From positions 17,156-81,155 of the IMG/VR virus record IMGVR_UViG_3300007354_000004: DNA of 64,000 nucleotides; one strand, given 5' to 3'. Shown here one piece after another: positions 1 through 9,845 of the stretch. Position numbers and translations under genes: made by a program. Position 1 is the first letter of the stretch, and each line of letters opens with the position of its first letter. The stretch comes from a virus. The notes under the pieces are model-generated. The model searched no databases. It was not told the origin of the DNA and was given only the letters and a program-made list of their open reading frames with translations.

Positions 1-6
1 AAGTAA

Positions 7-3000
7 ATGGCTAACACAAATGTCGGCATTAGGATCGTGGTTTTGGGCGCGGCAGAGGCGCACCGTCAGGTTGGCGCTCTCCGCAACGACCTCACCCGAT
101 TCGCCGCCACAATGGACGCTGCCAGCGCGGGATCCGCCGCTTTCGGTCGCAGTCTGGTTCGCGCTGGCGATGCAATGGTGTCCTTTGGTCGTACTCTGAC
201 CTTTGGCGTGACTGCTCCCATCTTAGCTTTAACAGGTACATTGGTCAAAGCCGGTATCGATTTTGAACAGGCTTTCGTTGGAGTCGCTAAGACAGTAGAC
301 GGCGTAGCCAAAGGCTTTAACGAAATTGCCACCGAGATGTACGGCACAACTACTGGTTTGAATGATCTACAAAAGCAAGCGGTATTTACCAACGAAGAGT
401 TTGGCAAGTTAACTGACTTTGGAGAAAAGCTGAGCGACCAGTTTATCGATCTCTCGCTTAACATTCCTATCGCTGCTACTGAGTTAGCGAGAATCGGTCA
501 GGTATCCGGTCAGTTAGGCGTGTCTGCGTCCCAGATTGAAGAATTTACTGAAACAATCGCTATGCTGTCGGTCACAACCGATCTTTCTAGCGAAGCCGCC
601 GCTTTCGCTATCGCTCGTGTGGCAAACATCATGGGCGTCGAATCCGAAAAGATGGCTGAATTTGCACAGCGGTTTGGTGCCTCTATCGTAGCTCTCGGTA
701 ACAATGCCGCTGCAACCGAGCCTGAAATTGTCAATTTGACTCTACGTTTGGCGGCGGCGGGTAGAATAGCGGGACTGACAACCCCCGATATTTTAGGGCT
801 TTCTACGTCGCTAGCAGAGATGGGCGTAAGAGCGGAACGCGGCGGTACTGCTGTTTCCCGCGTCATTTACGAGATGATCTTCGCTATTTCAGATGGTGGC
901 GATGCTCTGGACACGTTTGCGCAGATTGCCGGGTTGAGCGCTCAGGAATTTGCCACTCGCTTTAAGACAGATGCTTTAGGGACATTAGAGTTATTCTTAG
1001 CCCGACTAGCGGACGCGCAAGACGCCGGAAGGATCACCAAAGATACCCTCTTAGAATTGGGACTGTCAGGTATCCGCGTTCGTGAAGTTCTAAACCTGCT
1101 TGGCCCTAACATTGAATTGGTACGTAATAATGTTGCTCTGGCGAATGTGCAGTGGCAGGAACAAATCGCTCTGCAGGAAGAGTTCGTAAAACAGTCCAAG
1201 ACGATTAGAAACCAACTTCAACTGCTCAAAAACTCGTTTATGGCGCTAGGTGTCGAAGTCCTTAAAGACTTGCGAGACGACATTGAGAACATAATCACTG
1301 GTATACGAAATCTGATCCAGCGCTTCATTGATATAGATCCGGCTGTCCGAAAGAGTATTCTCCGCTTTGGATTGTTAATTGCCACTTTCGGTCCTGCTCT
1401 GCTGGTAATTGGTACATTGACTCAACTGGCAGGTAATGCGGCTATCGGCCTGACCAAGCTCAGCGGGGCGTTTCGTGGTCTGCTCACCCTACCCTTCACC
1501 CCCTTGTTGGGCATTTTTGGGTTATTCTTTGGGGGCGGGAAGGGTAAGGACAAGAAAGGCGGATTGTTGGGTGGGCTTGGCAAACTAATTCCAAAACCTC
1601 AGTCTTTTGCTAAAGATATTAAGGGAATTGTTGGATTATTTACGGGTATGCTTAGTAGTCTAGCGTCTCCACTCACTAAATCGTTTTCTTTTCTTATAAA
1701 TAAGGTTTTTATAGGGGGATTTAATACTCTATTCAGAGTTCCGTCTGCCTTAGTCAGCGTTTTTAGATATTTCGTTAAGCAAGCTCTTTATCTATTTATT
1801 GGTGTGGCGAATCCGGCAGTAGGCGCTATTGTTGGTAGATTTGCAAGTTTCATACTTACCCCGCTAAAGTGGATCACAGACCTTCTATTTGGTGGAGTTC
1901 ATAATGCTTTTAAGTTTGTGTTCGGTAATGTAGGAACTATTATAACTGGCACCGCTAAACGCATCCCAGTTTTTGGTGCTTCTATTGTTAATTTCATTCT
2001 AAAACCTCTTAAGGCTATTCCGTCCCTGATTGCAATAGCTGCAGCAGGTTTTACATTATTGTTTGCGCCAAAAGTTATCACGCAAGCGGTGAAGAACTGG
2101 GATAAGCTGCTGGCTGAATTCAAACTCTCCTTTACCAACTTCACCGAAGACATTAAACGAGAAGGCATCGAGCGAGCTTTACTTTTGTTTGTGTCAGGTG
2201 GCAGTTTAGGATCCGGTCGTCAGGGGGGTATTCTCGGTATTGCTAAGGCTTTGGGTGCCAGCGAAGAAAACGCTCGCAAATTTTCTTATGCTTTGGGTAC
2301 TGCAACCTCTCACGCCATTCAAATTTACAAAGCGACGGTTGCCTTTGTCAAGTTCTTGATCAACGGCGTTACTAACTCTCTGAAACTCGAAAAGTCGGTT
2401 GGCTCAACCAGCGACCGCATTATTGCTCTGACAACAGCAATTGCTCAGTTTTTGGGCGGGTTTTTCATTGGGTGGACCGAAAGTTTTGGCGACATGGCAG
2501 CGGCGTTTGATACGTTCATTCGCGCTGTTAAAGATGCTTTCTCTTCTTTCGGGGCACTGTTCACCGCTATTTTTGGCAGCGCCCAAAAGACACAGGATGA
2601 GTTTATCAGCCAGCTTGAGCCAGATTTCGAGAGTACCGCATCGAACATTGGTAAAACTGCCGGTGAAATTCTGGGGCAAATTGTATCGTTCAGCTTGCAG
2701 GGTTTCGCGCTCATTGCCAACATTGTAACGGTTGTTGTTGATGCTTTTACCAGTCTGGTTAACGCTTACAAAGAAGGCGGACTTAAGGGCGTCTTTGAAG
2801 AATTAGGTCCAACCCTTAAAACAATTTGGGATGGAATTATTCTAGCAGCAGGCACCTTATGGGATACTGTCAAACCCAGTCTTGAATCGTTTGTGTATAG
2901 CGCAGTAGATTGGTTGCAAACAGACGGAATGAGCTTACTTGCCGCAGGTATATCCAGTATCGGAAGCGTAGTCAAAGACGCTTTCGAGGACGCTCTATTC

Positions 3001-4131
3001 GGTAAAGAACAACGTAAATTCTTCATGACTACTCCTGCGGGAGTGACACGAGAAATACCCGACTACGGAGATGCACAGCGCAGAAAAGGTCTAAAACAAG
3101 CCGGTTTTGATCTGTCGTCTGATCTCGTGCGCGAGGGCGGTTTGGTTGAATCTCTAGGCGAATTAATTTCTCAGATGGTTGATTATATAACAGGTGAAGA
3201 CGTAAAAAATCGCATTAAAGACGGATTCAATTTCGCTTTTACTGGTGTGAGAGATCTTATTAGTAATGATCTATGGCCTCTCTTACAACCGTCTTTTCAA
3301 TCTGCATGGGATTCTTTAGATAGTTGGTTTGATACTTATCTTACTCCCCGCATTAAAGCTCGCGGAAAGTATTTAGGGCAGCAGTTCATTAACGAATATC
3401 TTAAAATATGGACTAACCCCGGTGGAGTTTTTGGAAAAATTATCGGTATTGACTGGAATGTATATGAGGCTTTAGGTTTAAGTGACGAACTAGGGCTAGA
3501 TAAAACTTTTCAAGAAATCTTGGATGAAGAACTTGGTAAGGTTACACCTATCTCGCCTCAAACCGAAAAGTCTATGTCAGATAACATTAATCAAACGACT
3601 GTACCTTTGGGTATGGCAATTATAGAGGGACTCAATTCTGGATTAGACACCAACACACCAACCCTAACCTCCACTCTCAATTCAATTGCCAGTAAAGCTA
3701 TCAGCACACTTAAAACTGCTTGGATGGCCTACTCGCCCTCCCGCATCTTTATGGCAATCGGTCAGGATGTCATGTTGGGTCTGATTTACGGTATGCAGTC
3801 CTATCAAACCTACTTGCAATCCGTTCTCAACTCGATCCTGTATCAGTTTGATATTTTCTCGATGGGAATCACCAACTCAACTACATCCGTTACAACACAG
3901 TTGATGAACTTCTACAATACAGCATCTACACTTCTGACCCTCATCAGCGGCGCAGTTTCGTCAGCTTTCTCCTTCCTAACAGGCACTGCCCCGGCAGCGG
4001 GATCTTCGGAAAGTAATGTAAATTATAATACCTACTCACCACAGTTTGTTGGTCCTCAGCCTTCTTCAACCTATATGCAGAACCAGCAAATGTACTCGCA
4101 GTATCTTTTGGCACAACAGGCGGTAGGCTGA
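7..4131 (+). CDS. tail tape measure protein
   Basis: At 1374 residues this is the longest gene here. It sets tail length and is later released through the tail tube. The N-terminal ~450 residues have the TP901-type layout: an alpha-helical region with a Gly/Ala-rich segment near 50-85, then helices rich in Ala, Glu and Leu. Residues ~450-900 hold several hydrophobic stretches, typical of the membrane-interacting middle of tape measures. The C-terminal ~200 residues are Ser/Thr/Gln-rich. Its stop overlaps the ATG of the Dit-like gene (TGATG), the usual order in siphoviruses. At roughly 1.5 angstrom per residue it predicts a tail of about 200 nm. The six bases upstream leave the ribosome site outside the window. 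Confidence 0.93.
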   Translation: MANTNVGIRIVVLGAAEAHRQVGALRNDLTRFAATMDAASAGSAAFGRSLVRAGDAMVSFGRTLTFGVTAPILALTGTLVKAGIDFEQAFVGVAKTVDGVAKGFNEIATEMYGTTTGLNDLQKQAVFTNEEFGKLTDFGEKLSDQFIDLSLNIPIAATELARIGQVSGQLGVSASQIEEFTETIAMLSVTTDLSSEAAAFAIARVANIMGVESEKMAEFAQRFGASIVALGNNAAATEPEIVNLTLRLAAAGRIAGLTTPDILGLSTSLAEMGVRAERGGTAVSRVIYEMIFAISDGGDALDTFAQIAGLSAQEFATRFKTDALGTLELFLARLADAQDAGRITKDTLLELGLSGIRVREVLNLLGPNIELVRNNVALANVQWQEQIALQEEFVKQSKTIRNQLQLLKNSFMALGVEVLKDLRDDIENIITGIRNLIQRFIDIDPAVRKSILRFGLLIATFGPALLVIGTLTQLAGNAAIGLTKLSGAFRGLLTLPFTPLLGIFGLFFGGGKGKDKKGGLLGGLGKLIPKPQSFAKDIKGIVGLFTGMLSSLASPLTKSFSFLINKVFIGGFNTLFRVPSALVSVFRYFVKQALYLFIGVANPAVGAIVGRFASFILTPLKWITDLLFGGVHNAFKFVFGNVGTIITGTAKRIPVFGASIVNFILKPLKAIPSLIAIAAAGFTLLFAPKVITQAVKNWDKLLAEFKLSFTNFTEDIKREGIERALLLFVSGGSLGSGRQGGILGIAKALGASEENARKFSYALGTATSHAIQIYKATVAFVKFLINGVTNSLKLEKSVGSTSDRIIALTTAIAQFLGGFFIGWTESFGDMAAAFDTFIRAVKDAFSSFGALFTAIFGSAQKTQDEFISQLEPDFESTASNIGKTAGEILGQIVSFSLQGFALIANIVTVVVDAFTSLVNAYKEGGLKGVFEELGPTLKTIWDGIILAAGTLWDTVKPSLESFVYSAVDWLQTDGMSLLAAGISSIGSVVKDAFEDALFGKEQRKFFMTTPAGVTREIPDYGDAQRRKGLKQAGFDLSSDLVREGGLVESLGELISQMVDYITGEDVKNRIKDGFNFAFTGVRDLISNDLWPLLQPSFQSAWDSLDSWFDTYLTPRIKARGKYLGQQFINEYLKIWTNPGGVFGKIIGIDWNVYEALGLSDELGLDKTFQEILDEELGKVTPISPQTEKSMSDNINQTTVPLGMAIIEGLNSGLDTNTPTLTSTLNSIASKAISTLKTAWMAYSPSRIFMAIGQDVMLGLIYGMQSYQTYLQSVLNSILYQFDIFSMGITNSTTSVTTQLMNFYNTASTLLTLISGAVSSAFSFLTGTAPAAGSSESNVNYNTYSPQFVGPQPSSTYMQNQQMYSQYLLAQQAVG

Positions 4132-5003
4132 TGATTCGCAAACCTGTTCGAGAGAAAGTTCAATACATCACACCTGACGGGGTGAAATTTAACTTACACG
4201 ATCCCCCCAATAAAGGGGTGTATAATCTCGATGGGGTTGGCTTGCCGCCTCGAACGTATCGTTCGGTGGCTGGTCCCTACCAACACGGGGAGCGAGTCAT
4301 CAGCGCCGCCTTAGATCCCCGCACTATTTCCTTTTCGTTTCGGCATAACGGATTCTCGCGCTCGGAGTTGTGGGATAATCGGGATACTTTAACTGATATC
4401 TTACGCATCAACCGCCCCAGCGATCCAGACACCCACGCGCCTTTTAACAACCCAGAGCCGGGCCAGCTTAAATTCTTTTATCTTCAAGATGGACAGCTTG
4501 TTGTTCGGGCCATCGATGTTTACCTGAATGGAGGCGTGACCTATCGGGATTCAGACGATATTTATGCTATTCAGGAAGATTTGACATTTACAGCTTATAA
4601 TCCTCTCTTTTACGATCCCACGCCTGTTGAGGTCGAGCTTAATGTAGGTAACAATACCATTACTTACGAAGGCAACTGGGAAGAATATCCGACAATTGTT
4701 GTAGATGGTGCTGTTCAAAACTTCGCTATTCAAAATACAGATACGCTGTATTATATGGATTTGCAGTATACATCTGGTGCAGCAGAAATTATGACTTTTG
4801 ATTTAAGTTACGGTATCAAAGATGTCTACAACGACTCCGGAGATTCCCTGCTCAGTTATCTTACTCTGAGTTCTAATCTCATCAACTTTAACCTTCAACC
4901 CCACCCGATTGTCGAAGACGGAGATAACGTCTTGCAGGTTACACTCGATTCTGGAACTCCAACTATTACGATGACTTATTATAATCGGTATCTGTCCTTA
5001 TGA
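4131..5003 (+). CDS. distal tail (Dit-like) protein
   Basis: A 290-residue protein directly after the tape measure gene, where siphoviruses encode the Dit hub protein that joins tail tube to baseplate. The N-terminal half (roughly 1-160) has the beta-rich pattern of the phage tail family; the C-terminal half is a beta-rich Asn/Thr/Tyr-containing domain compatible with a galectin-like Dit C-domain. Its end overlaps the next start by four bases (ATGA). The assignment rests on position, size and general pattern, not on a catalytic motif. Confidence 0.75.
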   Translation: MIRKPVREKVQYITPDGVKFNLHDPPNKGVYNLDGVGLPPRTYRSVAGPYQHGERVISAALDPRTISFSFRHNGFSRSELWDNRDTLTDILRINRPSDPDTHAPFNNPEPGQLKFFYLQDGQLVVRAIDVYLNGGVTYRDSDDIYAIQEDLTFTAYNPLFYDPTPVEVELNVGNNTITYEGNWEEYPTIVVDGAVQNFAIQNTDTLYYMDLQYTSGAAEIMTFDLSYGIKDVYNDSGDSLLSYLTLSSNLINFNLQPHPIVEDGDNVLQVTLDSGTPTITMTYYNRYLSL

Positions 5004-7387
5004 CTTACCCCTCAGACCTATATGAAGTTCGTCTCTACGACGAAGATTCAAATTTCGTCACTATTCTGCAGGGCTGGTCTGTCCTCGAATACTGGCAGCG
5101 GCTTAACGCGCCGTGGAACCATACCATTCGTTACGATCTTTCCTACGATGATCCCCGTCTCGAAACTTTGAGATCGATTGGTCCAGACTGGTTTTATTTA
5201 ATTTACAGGACAGATCCTGTGACACTGGACAAGGATAAAGTCTGGGAAGGATTTCACCAGACAACCGTCGATCAGGCGCGAGAGAATGGCGACATCATTT
5301 TAACTCTTTACGGTCAGGGCTATACTGAGTGGTTGAATCGTAGAGTCATTATTCCTCCCGTGGCGGACTGGGAAGTTCACGAAGTTACTGCTGCCGCAGG
5401 TACAGCTATCAAAGAGTACGTGGCTTTTAATATGCTCACGGGATCGGTACCCGATGCTGACCGCGCTATGCCAGGTTTTGCGGTTGCCGCCGCCCCAGAT
5501 GGAGGCAACACAGTCACTTATTCGCCCCGCTACACAAACCTTTTAACAGCGTGTCAGACGCTAGCCGAAGACGGAAATGTGAAATTCGGCATTGTCGGAG
5601 CAGACGATCCGCCCGTCACCTTTGCACTATACACCCGCGAGATTTGGGGGCTGGATCGACGCATCAACTCCACCAATCCCGACAAAGGCGATCCCATGCT
5701 CTTTGATTTCATGAAAAAGAACATGGACATTCCCATTCTATCCAAGAACTATTCCGAGCAAAGAACGGTTGTTTACGTCGCCGGTACGGGAGTAGGTATC
5801 AAGCGCAAGTTATTGGAACTCTCTAATCTCACGGCTTTAGCTGAGTCACCCCGCATCCGAAAAGAGGCTTACATTGACAGTCGCGGTGCTGAATCAAACG
5901 CCGAGATGCTCACAGTCGGTCGTTCTTATCTAGAAAAAAATGCCGCCAAGAAAAGTGTCACTTTTAATTTAAGACAGAACGAATCTACTCGCTGGATGCG
6001 CGACTTTAATCTGGGCGATATCGTCACTGCTAAATACTTTGACCATCTCGAATCAAAAGAAATTAAAGAAATTCACGTCACAGTCAATACGTCCAGAGAT
6101 ACAACCTTCATCGAGCGCATTGACGTAGAAATGGACGGTTTATCGGACGCAATGGTCGAATATCTGGCAGAATGGACTATCGACTATGAAGATCCATATC
6201 CGTTCGAGCCAGTTGTCGAAGTTGGTCCGTGGGCTTTACTGGACGGAACACAAAAAATTGCCGCCTTTAGAACAGATGGTTATTTGTATAGAACATCTAA
6301 CTTTACCGCCGCAAATCCTACATGGAATCAAACAGACATGGGAGTTGACGGACTTCCTGCTAATTTTGTGGTAGACGCTTTCTCGCCAGGATATGTAGGG
6401 GGCGGAACGGAGGTTAATGGGTGGCTATTTACTACCACAAAAATATATCGTGTCACCGATATTTTTGGCACTCCTGTTTTTACAGAACAACACACATTAA
6501 GTTCTTATTTCAAAGCGCCCCCCCTTAACTATCCTACTTATGGTGAATACCTAACCCAAGCTATGGCAGATGCTAGTTTCGGCATTCAGGGGCATGTGGT
6601 GTTGGCCTGGAAAACGTCCTCTTGGACCACACGTGTTGCCTATACGACTAACAGCGGGGCCGTTTGGACGGAGGTTGAGGTAGCGGGTGCTGCTGTAAGT
6701 GCCGTTCCGTGGCCGAGTTGTTACGTGTCGTCGAAAACAGCAGGGTTGGTGATTATTACAGGTGGTGAAACGGGCACGTCGGCAGGTAAAGGATACAGAA
6801 GCACCGATTATGGGGCAACGTGGTCCAAAATCACGTCGCATGGCCCCCGCTCTCCCCTGATGCTTTTGTCTAAACACGGTGGGGGGGAGATGCACATTCC
6901 TTTCCACGACAATGATGATGAAAATATTGTTTACTACAACGTGGTAAGCACGACGTCAAATTTTGACGACACAAAAATGTGGCGCACGTTGGCTGACGGA
7001 AGTTCCGGGGAAATTTCCCCACAGCCGGGCGGCATCATAGGAACGCGCCGTGTTTCTCCGTGGAGAACTCGTTGGGGAGTTGTAAGCTCTTTTCAAAATA
7101 GAAATTACATGGCCTTTTGTGGTCAAGGTAGTTGGACAACAGATCCCTGGTACCTTTACACCAGCGAAGATGCAGGATCTACGTGGACACTAAGACAGGG
7201 ACCAAATACAGGCTATCGCAGGGTTGCTATTGCGGGAGATACAACTACATCGCTTTATTTATGGGGTACTCAATACTCAATAGCCTATTCAAACGACTTT
7301 GGCGCAACTATTCAATCAAAAGCCGGAAACTTATCTGACTTTTACTCAGACACCAATAACGAATTCATAGGAATTTGCGGCGGTTAA
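5000..7387 (+). CDS. Gp37-like tail hub protein with Asp-box beta-propeller
   Basis: A 795-residue protein. Residues ~1-400 resemble the siphovirus ReqiPepy6 Gp37-like tail protein family, which forms the hub or spike base below Dit. Residues ~410-795 differ and carry repeated Asp boxes (S-x-D-x-G-x-T-W type), visible as STDYGATW, SEDAGSTW, SNDFGAT and TTNSGAVW. Such repeats build sialidase-like or BNR beta-propellers. The C-terminal half is therefore probably a glycan-binding or glycan-cleaving receptor module; no sialidase Arg triad could be assigned by eye. It follows the Dit-like gene with an ATGA overlap and precedes a small tail-appendage gene. Confidence 0.78.
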   Translation: MTYPSDLYEVRLYDEDSNFVTILQGWSVLEYWQRLNAPWNHTIRYDLSYDDPRLETLRSIGPDWFYLIYRTDPVTLDKDKVWEGFHQTTVDQARENGDIILTLYGQGYTEWLNRRVIIPPVADWEVHEVTAAAGTAIKEYVAFNMLTGSVPDADRAMPGFAVAAAPDGGNTVTYSPRYTNLLTACQTLAEDGNVKFGIVGADDPPVTFALYTREIWGLDRRINSTNPDKGDPMLFDFMKKNMDIPILSKNYSEQRTVVYVAGTGVGIKRKLLELSNLTALAESPRIRKEAYIDSRGAESNAEMLTVGRSYLEKNAAKKSVTFNLRQNESTRWMRDFNLGDIVTAKYFDHLESKEIKEIHVTVNTSRDTTFIERIDVEMDGLSDAMVEYLAEWTIDYEDPYPFEPVVEVGPWALLDGTQKIAAFRTDGYLYRTSNFTAANPTWNQTDMGVDGLPANFVVDAFSPGYVGGGTEVNGWLFTTTKIYRVTDIFGTPVFTEQHTLSSYFKAPPLNYPTYGEYLTQAMADASFGIQGHVVLAWKTSSWTTRVAYTTNSGAVWTEVEVAGAAVSAVPWPSCYVSSKTAGLVIITGGETGTSAGKGYRSTDYGATWSKITSHGPRSPLMLLSKHGGGEMHIPFHDNDDENIVYYNVVSTTSNFDDTKMWRTLADGSSGEISPQPGGIIGTRRVSPWRTRWGVVSSFQNRNYMAFCGQGSWTTDPWYLYTSEDAGSTWTLRQGPNTGYRRVAIAGDTTTSLYLWGTQYSIAYSNDFGATIQSKAGNLSDFYSDTNNEFIGICGG

Positions 7388-7388
7388 T

Positions 7389-7784
7389 ATGGAAGATCTT
7401 CGTAGAGTCTATCGAGATTTTGTTTCTCAATTCCGCGATCTAGATAGTCGCGTTAATAATCTGGAGGCGCAAGAGCCTTTAGTTTATTGGAGATTTGTGT
7501 CTATCACTTCCGCCGATTCGCCTTACTCTCCCGAACGAGAAACAATTATTTTAGCCGACGCATCTGGCGGAAACATTACCATAAATTTACCCGCCGCTGC
7601 CAACGATCCAGGTCGTATATTGGGATTCGTCAAAATAGACGCATCAGCAAACACCGTTACAATTGATGGAGACGGAACAGAATTAATCAACGGATCTCTC
7701 ACTAAAACAGCCACAACACAGTTCAATAAAATGCTAATCATCTGCGACGGATTTGACTGGTACGGTATAGCGGGTATGATTTAA
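7389..7784 (+). CDS. small tail appendage protein
   Basis: A 131-residue protein starting one base after the tail hub gene. The first ~30 residues are a charged helix likely to form a coiled coil; the rest is beta-rich with Gly/Asn/Thr turns, like short fibre or baseplate-decoration modules. It is the last gene of the left rightward block and its stop overlaps the stop of the opposite-strand gene by three bases. Function is inferred from position only. Confidence 0.6.
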   Translation: MEDLRRVYRDFVSQFRDLDSRVNNLEAQEPLVYWRFVSITSADSPYSPERETIILADASGGNITINLPAAANDPGRILGFVKIDASANTVTIDGDGTELINGSLTKTATTQFNKMLIICDGFDWYGIAGMI

Positions 7785-8014
7785 ACTTTAAAGCAAGCAT
7801 AAACCATACAATAAATAGCAAAAGCCAACTTCAAGAAGGGATGACGCGGCTCAGCTAACAGAGCTTCGTCCAACCCGTAAAGACAATATGATTCGCGGTC
7901 TACTGCTTCAATCTGAGTCTCTGGATCACGAAAAGCAGACAGGTAAATGTGAACGTGTCTGCGGTCGTCTAAGATATCTAACTTGGAGCTTCGAGGAAAA
8001 TTCCAGAATCCCAT
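7781..8014 (-). CDS. hypothetical protein, 77 aa
   Basis: The start is the ATG at 8014, preceded by AAAGGAGA and a consensus promoter at 8035-8063; an upstream in-frame ATG lies inside the promoter and is unlikely. The protein begins MGFWNFPRSS and is soluble and charged, with a hydrophobic C-terminus. No family recognised. It is the last gene of the long leftward block and converges on the tail operon. Confidence 0.7.
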   Translation of the reverse strand: MGFWNFPRSSKLDILDDRRHVHIYLSAFRDPETQIEAVDRESYCLYGLDEALLAEPRHPFLKLAFAIYCMVYACFKV

Positions 8015-8034
8015 GTACACTCTCCTTTGAGTAA

Positions 8035-8063
8035 AGTGTAACATGGGATTTAATGTTTGTCAA
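8035..8063 (-). promoter_or_regulatory. sigma70-type promoter
   Basis: On the minus strand TTGACA and TACACT are separated by 17 bases, placing the start of transcription just upstream of the gene starting at 8014. Confidence 0.75.
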
Positions 8064-8446
8064 GGGAGTTGAAACGGAAATACCTTGAAAGGTAAGTGAT
8101 AGTACCAGAATCTTACTTTGTCTCTGCCATAGAGTTCGTAGGATTTCTCGATACACCACGCTCTCGACGGAGCTTGAGGAATGTGCTCGTCTACCGAAAG
8201 AAGAAAGCAGTTATATTCGTGATAGATCAGAATATGCCACGAGATACTTTTAGGGACATTAGCACGAGTCAGAATACCCTCGTGCATGTGACACCCTTTA
8301 AGTTTCTCGCCCGACCAGTCTGACTTATACCCCCGCTTCTTGAGTAGTTCCTTTTTGAGATACTGCCGCCAGGTGTAAACATCCGTCATGCCGTAGGCGC
8401 TCGGATCTAAGGGCAAATTTGACATCTCGGATGGTTCTGACCACAT
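8060..8446 (-). CDS. HNH-like nuclease family protein
   Basis: A 128-residue protein from the ATG at 8446 (G-rich ribosome site); a GTG at 8488 is an alternative. It resembles a small HNH-like phage family with the pattern CxMHEGI, then H/EYNCFLL, then an EH pair and a C-terminal W-C-x-E-x-x-x-E-L-Y-G segment, all visible here. The CxxC zinc pairs of classical HNH proteins are not complete, so activity is uncertain. It overlaps the VRR-type nuclease gene upstream by ~120 bases, a long overlap for this genome. Confidence 0.5.
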   Translation of the reverse strand: MWSEPSEMSNLPLDPSAYGMTDVYTWRQYLKKELLKKRGYKSDWSGEKLKGCHMHEGILTRANVPKSISWHILIYHEYNCFLLSVDEHIPQAPSRAWCIEKSYELYGRDKVRFWYYHLPFKVFPFQLP

Positions 8447-8684
8447 AAACGGTGCCCCCCCAATTCTGTATAAAAGACTTTTGAGCACTGGTAAGTCTAC
8501 CTTTCTGCCCTTTGACTTCTAATAACAGATTTAAACCACAATAGCCCACCAGAAGATCCGGTACACCAGGATCGTCCAGATAGGCTATTGATGCTCCGCA
8601 TCGTCTTAAAAAATCCACGAGTCGCTTTTCGTTTTTGTCTCGCTTGGCCTTTCTATACACTGTATCCAACTTTCGCCGTCCCAT
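8325..8684 (-). CDS. VRR-NUC-type PD-(D/E)XK nuclease
   Basis: A 119-residue protein with the VRR-NUC core: an N-terminal helix with a conserved Glu (NEKRLVDFLRRCG), then G-V-P-D-L-L-V-G and L-L-L-E-V-K-G, which supply the D...ExK metal-binding site, followed by a helix with Q. These stand-alone domains cut branched DNA and are common beside phage replication genes. The last ~25 residues read less well and lie over the start of the HNH-like gene. The ribosome site is weak. Confidence 0.75.
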   Translation of the reverse strand: MGRRKLDTVYRKAKRDKNEKRLVDFLRRCGASIAYLDDPGVPDLLVGYCGLNLLLEVKGQKGRLTSAQKSFIQNWGGTVYVVRTIRDVKFALRSERLRHDGCLHLAAVSQKGTTQEAGV

Positions 8685-8830
8685 CTAACTTTCATGGGCA
8701 CGACAAACTCATCATGAATATGCCAGCAGTCGTCGTAATTTTCCCACACGTGCATTACATGGGTTTTATTGTGAGTCTTCTTTCCGTTTCGATCTACGAT
8801 ATAGACCACATCACCGCGATTGGGTTTCAT
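8606..8830 (-). CDS. hypothetical protein, 74 aa
   Basis: AAGGAGAAAA precedes two adjacent ATGs (8833 and 8830). The N-terminal half (M-K-P-N-R-G-D-V-V-Y-I-V) looks like a small beta-barrel with SH3-like turns. It overlaps the neighbouring nuclease start. No family recognised. Confidence 0.6.
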   Translation of the reverse strand: MKPNRGDVVYIVDRNGKKTHNKTHVMHVWENYDDCWHIHDEFVVPMKVRWDGESWIQCIERPSETKTKSDSWIF

Positions 8831-9176
8831 CATTTTTCTCCTTGAGTTCTGCTTTATATACATACAAAAGATAGTGCATGAGAGAAATACTTAAAAAAGA
8901 TAACAGAAGAGAGAGTAAAATTATATATCCCGCGTAATCATCTACTGATATAGATAATACTTCTCCAACAACTATCGGGGTTAGAGAAACAACCATAAAA
9001 CAAATACCAAACAGTATAGAACTAATTCCTATACTCGATTCTGTATCAGATGTCATCTCATCCAAAAAATCTAAAAGTGACTTAAACACATCTTTAACAT
9101 CATCTTTATCTGGCAACACGCGCAATTGCCAGTACAACCAACCCCGTAAAGAAAACACGCCTCGCTTAGGTTTCAT
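8811..9176 (-). CDS. two-helix membrane protein
   Basis: A 121-residue protein from ATG 9176, which overlaps the stop of the small upstream gene (ATGA). Two hydrophobic helices, near residues 50-75 and 82-105, follow an N-terminal cytoplasmic-type segment; the C-terminus is charged. Unknown function. Confidence 0.65.
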   Translation of the reverse strand: MKPKRGVFSLRGWLYWQLRVLPDKDDVKDVFKSLLDFLDEMTSDTESSIGISSILFGICFMVVSLTPIVVGEVLSISVDDYAGYIILLSLLLSFLSISLMHYLLYVYKAELKEKNDETQSR

Positions 9177-9313
9177 TGCGCCAACACTCCGTATATACCA
9201 CACAACACTAACCAGATTGCTATCTCATACTGACCAAATAACATAAGTGGAATAGACAATAGAAGTAAAATGTTCACCCTAATCGTGAATTGGCCCCACT
9301 TAAATGCTATCAT
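9173..9313 (-). CDS. 46-aa membrane protein
   Basis: A short gene with AAGGG upstream and ATGA coupling to the next gene. It begins MIAFKWGQF and contains two short hydrophobic runs, consistent with a membrane hairpin. The start overlaps the preceding gene's end by 14 bases, as is common in this operon. Confidence 0.6.
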   Translation of the reverse strand: MIAFKWGQFTIRVNILLLLSIPLMLFGQYEIAIWLVLCGIYGVLAQ

Positions 9314-9524
9314 TGTGAAATATAACCCTTCTATCTGATGTTAAATCGGCTTTTACTTCGTCAATCAAATACCATACAGCATATCTAACTTCATTCAGTG
9401 TAATATCCTTGTCAGGTTCTGTTGCACTTAATGCCCAATATAAATCACCTATAGTCCAACTCAAGCTCTCATCACAACTTAGCAAATCATAAACAAGATA
9501 CGCTATATCATCAATATCATTCAT
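9300..9524 (-). CDS. hypothetical protein, 74 aa
   Basis: A small acidic protein with helical pattern and no recognised family. It overlaps the upstream gene by eight bases. Confidence 0.6.
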   Translation of the reverse strand: MNDIDDIAYLVYDLLSCDESLSWTIGDLYWALSATEPDKDITLNEVRYAVWYLIDEVKADLTSDRRVIFHNDSI

Positions 9525-9798
9525 CTTCTAAAGCCTCTACAGCAGTATCTCGTAAAATAGTAACCGTATCAACTGGATCTGTCAAATAAAAACGATAAGC
9601 GATTTTTCTGAGTGCTGCTCGTGTATCTTGAATCTCAGATAACACGCAAATGATCTGATAAATCTCATCCAACACATAATCGTTGGGAGAGCGCGTTTCG
9701 AGAATGTTGTCAACCTCTTTTTCGTATCTCACTTTATATTCCTGCAGGAGAGATTCAATTTCCCCGTCTGTTAACCTATCAATTTTAAAAGTCCTCAT
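9517..9798 (-). CDS. hypothetical helical protein, 93 aa
   Basis: A charged, mostly helical protein rich in Glu, Arg and Tyr. It starts just left of the GC-rich island and has the lower GC of the genes to its left. Unknown function. Confidence 0.6.
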   Translation of the reverse strand: MRTFKIDRLTDGEIESLLQEYKVRYEKEVDNILETRSPNDYVLDEIYQIICVLSEIQDTRAALRKIAYRFYLTDPVDTVTILRDTAVEALEDE

Positions 9799-9845
9799 TA
9801 ACTGTCTTCTCCCGTTTACTTTTATCTAATCGAGCGGGCGCTGGG

